A stretch of DNA of 7,989 nucleotides from NCBI GenBank assembly GCA_030832235.1, contig JAURJO010000090.1, positions 1-7,989 of the forward strand, written 5' to 3'. The notes under the pieces were generated by a model that did not search any database, was not told the DNA's origin, and worked only from the letters and a program-made list of their open reading frames with translations. This stretch comes from Verrucomicrobiota bacterium. Its GTDB lineage: Bacteria; Verrucomicrobiota; Verrucomicrobiia; Opitutales; Opitutaceae. The position numbers were made by a program, and so were the translations under genes. Shown piece after piece: positions 1 to 7,989 of this stretch. Position 1 is the stretch's first letter; every line of letters begins with the position of its first letter.

Positions 1-1
1 C

Positions 2-3598
<3,597 letters not shown>

Positions 3599-3602
3599 AT
3601 TC

Positions 3603-4745
3603 ATGCTCGAGCAAGCCACCCTCAACCAGGCCGCGCAGGTGCTCGCGGGCCTTCGTCCCGGCGAACGCGCCGACACCGCGCTCCGCGCCTATTTCGCCAC
3701 GCGGCGCTACCTGCGTCCTGGCGCTCGCCGCGCGCTCAGTCGCGCCGTGTTCGCCTACTTCCGCTGGCTGCGCTGGCTTGAGGATCGCGCCGCCCCGCAG
3801 GCCCGCATCGCCCAGGCCGTGGCTCTACAGGAACGATTCGACGCCAACCCCTCCGCGATCAAACCGCAGGCGCTTGTCGCCCGCGCCGTGCCCGACTGGG
3901 TGCGCGAGGAGATGGAGGTTTCTCCGGAACACGCCCGCCAGCTGCAACGCGAGCCCGCTCTCTGGCTCCGTGCCCGCCCCGGCACTGGCGCCCAGCTCGC
4001 CTTGCAGCTCGGGGACTGCGTGCCATCCGCCCTCGCACCGGACGCGCTCCGCTACACGGGTCGCGAGGATCTTTTCCGCACCGCGGCATTCCACGAGGGA
4101 GCGTTCGAGATCCAGGACCTCGCCTCCCAGTTGGTGAGCCTCGCCTGCGCGCCGCGCTCCGGTGAGACGTGGTGGGATGCCTGCGCCGGTGAGGGCGGCA
4201 AGACGCTGCACCTCTGTGATCTGATGGGAAACAAAGGTGTGGTCTGGGCGACCGACCGTCATGATCGGCGCTTGGAGGTCCTCCGCCGTCGCGCCGCCCG
4301 TGCGCACCTGTTCAACCTGCGGACCGCACTCTGGGATGGGTCCGCGCGCCCTCCGACCGGCACGCGCTTCGACGGTATCCTCGTCGATGCCCCGTGCAGC
4401 GGCGTCGGCACCTGGCAGCGTAATCCGCAGGCCCGCTGGACGACCTCGCCGGAGGATGTGCGAGAGCTCGCGACGACCCAACTGGCCCTCCTCAACCACG
4501 TCGCGGGCTCACTACGTCCCGGCGGCCGGCTGGTTTATGCCGTCTGCACGCTCACCCGCAGCGAGACCACCGGCGTCGCCGAGGCGTTCTCCGCCGCCCA
4601 CCCGGAGCTGCATCCCGAGCCCGTTGGGACTCCGGTCGCTGCCGGCCCGACGCCCACCCCCGTAGCCAACAATGGACTGATCCTCTGGCCGCACGAGCTG
4701 GAGGCCAACGGGATGTTCATCGCCGCGTGGAAACGCGTCTCATAG
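3603..4745 (+). CDS. RsmB/Fmu-family rRNA (or tRNA) cytosine-C5 methyltransferase
   Basis: This 380-residue protein is a SAM-dependent RNA m5C methyltransferase of the NOL1/NOP2/Sun (Fmu/RsmB) family. The helical N-terminal part (about 1-130), with a stretch like LRPGARRALSRAVFAYFRWL, resembles the NusB-like RNA-binding region of RsmB-type enzymes. The Rossmann domain begins near 187: motif I is DACAGEGGKT (192-201), motif IV is VDAPCSGVG with C265, and motif VI is YAVCTLT with C315. In the family the motif VI Cys is the nucleophile and the motif IV Cys assists product release; both are present, so the enzyme should be active. Motif I reads AGEGGKT instead of the usual AAPGGKT. It is somewhat shorter than E. 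coli RsmB (429 residues), and the target base cannot be fixed from sequence. I chose ATG 3603, four bases after the dnaE stop. A TTG at 3528 would add 25 residues inside dnaE with no family-like sequence. The ribosome-binding site is weak (GGCGGA at 3582-3587, rather far away), which suggests coupling to dnaE translation. The stop is TAG. Confidence 0.88.
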   Translation: MLEQATLNQAAQVLAGLRPGERADTALRAYFATRRYLRPGARRALSRAVFAYFRWLRWLEDRAAPQARIAQAVALQERFDANPSAIKPQALVARAVPDWVREEMEVSPEHARQLQREPALWLRARPGTGAQLALQLGDCVPSALAPDALRYTGREDLFRTAAFHEGAFEIQDLASQLVSLACAPRSGETWWDACAGEGGKTLHLCDLMGNKGVVWATDRHDRRLEVLRRRAARAHLFNLRTALWDGSARPPTGTRFDGILVDAPCSGVGTWQRNPQARWTTSPEDVRELATTQLALLNHVAGSLRPGGRLVYAVCTLTRSETTGVAEAFSAAHPELHPEPVGTPVAAGPTPTPVANNGLILWPHELEANGMFIAAWKRVS

Positions 4746-5509
4746 ACGGCGACATCGTTCGCGCCGACTTCAACGACCTGCTCGCCGTCGTTCATTACGC
4801 GAAGGCGGCGCACGAGCTCGGGCTCTGGGCTTCGGAGGAGCTGCTGATCCGACGCTTTTTCACGGATCCCGCCGCGCCGCTCCTCGAAGCGGGCTGCGGT
4901 GCCGGTCGCGTCACGCTCGGCTTGTGGCGACTTGGCTACCGTAATCTCACCGCGTTCGATTTCGCCGAGGAACTCGTCGACCAGGCGGTGAGCCTGGCGG
5001 CGGAGCGCGCGGCGGACGGCATCACCTTTCTCCATGACGACGCGACCGCGCCCTCCCGCATCACCGCTCCGCCCGGCGGCTTCGGAGGAGCGTTCTTCAT
5101 GTTCAACGGGCTGATGCAGATCCCCGGGCGCGCCAACCGCCGGCGCGCGTTGCTCGCGCTGCACCGGCTCTGCCGTCGGGGCGCGCCGTTGCTGTTCACC
5201 ACGCACGACCGCGATTGCTCACCGACCGAACAGGCCCTCTGGCGCCTTGAGGCTCTGCGTTGGGAACGGGGTGAGCAGGACCCGCGGCTCGTGGAGTTCG
5301 GCGACCGCTACTTCAGCGATGACACCGGTCGCACGTTCATGCACCTGCCGGACCGCGCCGAGATCCTTGCCGATCTCGCTGCGACCGGCTGGCGGCACGC
5401 GTTCGACGCCTTGCGCCATGAGATCGCCCGCGAGTCGCGCGCGGTGCGGGACTTTTCCGACGAATGCCGCTTCTGGGCGGCCCACCGCGACGACGCGCCC
5501 GCCTCCTAG
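4727..5509 (+). CDS. class I SAM-dependent methyltransferase, substrate unknown
   Basis: This 260-residue protein (GTG start) is a class I Rossmann-fold methyltransferase. After an N-terminal helical segment (VHYAKAAHELGLWASE, 22-37), motif I is LLEAGCGAGR (52-61), the acidic residue ending strand 2 is D78 in TAFDF, the adenine-site acid is D104 or D105, and FFMFNGLMQIP (123-133) is the motif IV strand and loop. LLFTTHDRD further on is the strand after the motif V helix, as in small-molecule and protein methyltransferases of the Methyltransf_11/25 type. No signal peptide, membrane segment or RNA-binding domain is visible. The GTG at 4727 lies inside the preceding gene and overlaps its last 19 bases. 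I saw no ATG, GTG or TTG before it in frame over the preceding 60 bases, and none after it before the conserved N-terminal segment. The overlap suggests translational coupling with the RNA methylase. Its TAG stop lies in a CTAG shared with the converging helicase gene. The fold is sure; the substrate is not, and the neighbouring RNA methylase is only weak evidence for an RNA target. Confidence 0.85.
   Translation: METRLIDGDIVRADFNDLLAVVHYAKAAHELGLWASEELLIRRFFTDPAAPLLEAGCGAGRVTLGLWRLGYRNLTAFDFAEELVDQAVSLAAERAADGITFLHDDATAPSRITAPPGGFGGAFFMFNGLMQIPGRANRRRALLALHRLCRRGAPLLFTTHDRDCSPTEQALWRLEALRWERGEQDPRLVEFGDRYFSDDTGRTFMHLPDRAEILADLAATGWRHAFDALRHEIARESRAVRDFSDECRFWAAHRDDAPAS
5506..5509. other. shared palindromic CTAG: overlapping stop codons of two convergent genes
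   Basis: The four bases CTAG hold the TAG stop of the + strand methyltransferase (5507-5509) and, read on the - strand, the TAG stop of the helicase gene (5508-5506). The two genes therefore overlap tail to tail by 4 bases. There is no intergenic space, so any transcription termination signal for either gene would have to lie inside the coding sequence of the other. No GC hairpin followed by a T-tract is visible on either side. Confidence 0.9.
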
Positions 5510-7989
5510 CGCCACTCGTGCCGCGGATAGCGGCGTGAGAGTTCAGCTTTCACCTTCGGGTACATGTCGCGCCAGAATGCTGACAGGTCGTCCGTCACCT
5601 GAATCGGCCGCTGGTTCGGGGCCAGCACCTCAATCTTTACGGGCACGCGCCCGTGTCCGACCGCGAAGCGCCCTTCGATACCGTAAAGTTCCTGGATGCG
5701 CGCACTCAGCACCGGCGGGCCTTCCTTATGATAGGTGAGACGGGACCGGCGACCGTTGCCCATGACCAGCCGCTCGGGAAGATATTCGTCGAGTACCGCG
5801 AATTGCTCCGCGGTGAGCCACTCGCGCAGCACTGGCATCACCGGCTTGTCCTTGATGCCGCGATACCCCGCCTCCCCGTAGCACACTTGTTCCACGAGCG
5901 TCGCGCGGTCCGCGTCGGTGATCGGGGTGACTTCCAACTCGGGAAACCACTCAGCGAGACGGTTGACCCGGGTGATCCATTGCTCGACTGCCTCGTCCCA
6001 CGCCTCCAACCGCATCCGTCCGGCGAGCACCTCGCGGGCGAGGAGGCGCGCGGCCGCGTCAGGAGGGACGTCGTCGCCGCCTGCTTTCGCCTCCAACACG
6101 AGATCTCGGAATCGCCGCTCGCGCCGCGCGATCACCCGCCGCGCCTGCTCATCGTACGTGACTCCCTTCGTTTCGATCAGGTCGCGCGGGAAAAGTTCAC
6201 CCAGCCACGACTCCTCAATCGCAGTCGCCACTGATAGCAACACCGTCACCTCGCCGCCACGGCCGCCGATCTCACTGATCTCTGCGGCCACGAGGAGCGG
6301 CGCCTTTGCCACCGCGCTCTCCCGCGCCAGCATGCCGCGCCGATGATGGACGAGCTCGCAACGCAGGGTGCCGGCGTCGAGGCGCCGTGCCACATGGTCG
6401 GAAAATCCCGCCAGCACGCACTTGCGCACGTCATCATCGCGGTACGGCCGGTCTGAGGCGTCCAGCCCCTCGCCTTCCGCGATCTCGAGAAACTGTGCGA
6501 AAAGTGGTCCCACCTGCCGCGCCGCCTGCGCGTGGATGCCGAGCCTCCGGCACGCTTCCAGATCGTATCGTTCCTTATCCGCGTGCCGCCAGGCCCGCAT
6601 CAGCAGGAAAAAGTCGCTCGCCAGCTCCTCGCCCAGAACCTCCTCGCGCAGTTCCTCCGTCCGACGATCCACGCCGCGCAGCAGGAAGCTCCGGCCCTGC
6701 GTCAGCGCCGCCATCAGCGCCACCGGGCGCACGCACCCGCGCTCCTGCGCCGCCAGGAACATCCGCGCGTAACGGGGGTGCACCGGGAAACGCAGCATGC
6801 GCCGGCCGGTCTCCGTGATGCGGCCACCGCGTACCGGCGCGCCGTCCGTACCGCCACCAGCCGACTCGAGCGCTCCGAGGTCCGTCAGCAACTCCTCCGC
6901 CCGCTCCAAGGCCCGCGGCTCCGGCGCCTCCAACCACGGAAACGCGGCCACGTCATCCACGCCCGCCGCTTTCAGCGTGAGGACCACCTCCGCGAGATCC
7001 AGCCGCCGCACCTCGGGCAACTCCTGCGCGGGACGTCTCGCGTGCTCGGATTCGGTCCATAACCGCACCGCGACGCCCGGCGCCGTGCGGCCCGCGCGGC
7101 CGGCGCGCTGATCGGCGCTCGCGGCGGATATCTTTTCCACGAGCAGCGTGTTGATCCCGCGGTGAGGATCGAACCGCGCCACGCGCGCGAGTCCCGAGTC
7201 AACCACCGCTGTCACCCCGTCGATCGTGAGTGAGGTCTCAGCGACGTTGGTGGAGACGATGATCTTTCGCTCCGCGCATCGCGCCACCGCGCGGTCCTGC
7301 TGCTCGACCGGCAGTTCACCGTGCAGCGGGAGGAGCGCGAAACCGCGGAGGGCGCGGCTGGCATCGAGCGCCTGCAGGGTGCGCGAGATCTCGTAAGCGC
7401 CCGGCATGAAAACGAGCAGGTCTCCGTCGGTGCGCCCGGCGATCCGCTCGCATTCGCGCGCGGCCGTCTCCCAGACTGGCTCCCGTTCGAAATCCACCGC
7501 GCGCGGCAGGTACTCCACCCGCACCGGAAAGCTCCGCCCCTGCGAAACAAGTGTCGCTGCCGGCGCCAGGTAAGACTCCAGCCGCGCGGTCTCCAGGGTC
7601 GCCGACATCACCACAATCCGCAGATCAGGTCGCGTCGTGCGCTGGATCTGAAGCGCACGCGCCAGCGAGATATCACCGTGCAGATGCCTTTCGTGAAACT
7701 CATCGAAGATCACCGCCGCCACCCCGGGCAGACGGGGGTCGAACGACATCTGCCGGAGCAGAATACCCTCGGTCACGAATCGGATCCGCGTCCGTTCGCT
7801 CACCCGTGACTCGAGCCGAATCTGGTAACCGACGCCCTCTCCTAGCCGCGTGCCCGCCTCTTCCGCGACGCGACGCGCCAGCATCCGAGCCGCGAGCCGT
7901 CGTGGCTGCAGGACAACCACCTCGCCCTTTTCCCCCAGCAATCCGTGACGCAGCAGCATTTGCGGGATCTGCGTCGACTTACCGGAACC
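5506..7989 (-). CDS. hrpB: ATP-dependent helicase HrpB (5'-partial)
   Basis: This is a superfamily 2 DEAH-type helicase of the HrpB family, believed to act on RNA, although its cellular role in bacteria is poorly defined. The window ends inside Walker A: the last codons on the - strand read GSGKSTQIPQ (visible residues 1-10, continuing in frame into the Met at 7959), so the true start lies beyond the right edge, probably about 25-35 codons away. Other motifs in order are LQPRR (motif Ia, 27-31), DEFH (96-99), SAT (129-131), STNVAETS (motif V, 246-253) and QRAGRAGR (motif VI, 294-301). A helicase-associated winged-helix/ratchet region spans roughly 325-430. The HrpB-specific C-terminal domain lies around 675-827, with NGRRSRLTY, EGPPVLSARIQELYG, a GRVPVKIEVLAPNQRPIQVT-like stretch and the FWRDMYPKVKAELSRRYP ending. 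That ending separates HrpB from HrpA and eukaryotic DEAH proteins. The 827 visible residues match the family's 800-850 length. The frame is intact and ends in TAG, overlapping the converging methyltransferase gene by 4 bases. Confidence 0.96.
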   Translation of the reverse strand, partial: GSGKSTQIPQMLLRHGLLGEKGEVVVLQPRRLAARMLARRVAEEAGTRLGEGVGYQIRLESRVSERTRIRFVTEGILLRQMSFDPRLPGVAAVIFDEFHERHLHGDISLARALQIQRTTRPDLRIVVMSATLETARLESYLAPAATLVSQGRSFPVRVEYLPRAVDFEREPVWETAARECERIAGRTDGDLLVFMPGAYEISRTLQALDASRALRGFALLPLHGELPVEQQDRAVARCAERKIIVSTNVAETSLTIDGVTAVVDSGLARVARFDPHRGINTLLVEKISAASADQRAGRAGRTAPGVAVRLWTESEHARRPAQELPEVRRLDLAEVVLTLKAAGVDDVAAFPWLEAPEPRALERAEELLTDLGALESAGGGTDGAPVRGGRITETGRRMLRFPVHPRYARMFLAAQERGCVRPVALMAALTQGRSFLLRGVDRRTEELREEVLGEELASDFFLLMRAWRHADKERYDLEACRRLGIHAQAARQVGPLFAQFLEIAEGEGLDASDRPYRDDDVRKCVLAGFSDHVARRLDAGTLRCELVHHRRGMLARESAVAKAPLLVAAEISEIGGRGGEVTVLLSVATAIEESWLGELFPRDLIETKGVTYDEQARRVIARRERRFRDLVLEAKAGGDDVPPDAAARLLAREVLAGRMRLEAWDEAVEQWITRVNRLAEWFPELEVTPITDADRATLVEQVCYGEAGYRGIKDKPVMPVLREWLTAEQFAVLDEYLPERLVMGNGRRSRLTYHKEGPPVLSARIQELYGIEGRFAVGHGRVPVKIEVLAPNQRPIQVTDDLSAFWRDMYPKVKAELSRRYPRHEWR

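Noticed and set aside
5478..5505. GC-rich stretch just past the hrpB stop on the - strand, considered as a terminator for hrpB
   Set aside because: Only a 5-base stem with a long loop can be drawn and there is no T-tract; the bases code for the methyltransferase C-terminus.
5520..5534. Short inverted repeat GCCGC-GGATA-GCGGC just after the methyltransferase stop, considered as a terminator
   Set aside because: The stem is only 5 base pairs plus wobble pairs, no T-tract follows, and it lies inside conserved hrpB coding sequence.
5653..7809. Several + strand frames of 100-190 codons opposite hrpB
   Set aside because: They are Arg/Pro/Ala-rich shadows of a gene with unmistakable helicase motifs, and none shows a ribosome-binding site or family motif.

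Overview
The window is a compact, visibly GC-rich bacterial chromosome segment with almost no non-coding DNA: only 4 bases (3599-3602) lie outside the four genes. Protein style (a long single-polypeptide DnaE with a well-preserved PHP domain, an Fmu/RsmB-type methylase and a full-length HrpB) together with the base composition would fit Verrucomicrobiota, perhaps Opitutaceae. This is an impression from sequence character, not a search result.

Layout. Three genes run on the + strand: dnaE (2-3598; its first couple of dozen codons lie before the window), an RsmB/Fmu-like RNA cytosine-C5 methyltransferase (3603-4745) and a class I SAM-dependent methyltransferase of unknown substrate (4727-5509). 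The first junction is a 4-base gap and the second a 19-base overlap with a GTG start, so the three probably share a transcript. Facing them on the - strand is hrpB (5506-7989), a DEAH-family ATP-dependent helicase whose 5' end lies past the right edge; the window stops inside its Walker A motif. The converging genes share a palindromic CTAG that supplies the TAG stop codon on both strands.

Function. dnaE is the replicative polymerase subunit. The second gene very likely modifies rRNA or tRNA. The third is a methyltransferase that cannot be assigned a substrate from sequence. HrpB is a putative RNA-type helicase. The genes are housekeeping in character and do not form an obvious pathway. I saw no mobile element, CRISPR array, RNA gene, toxin-antitoxin pair, defence system, convincing promoter or intrinsic terminator. 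No previously undescribed system is evident; the findings are modest observations on individual genes and junctions.
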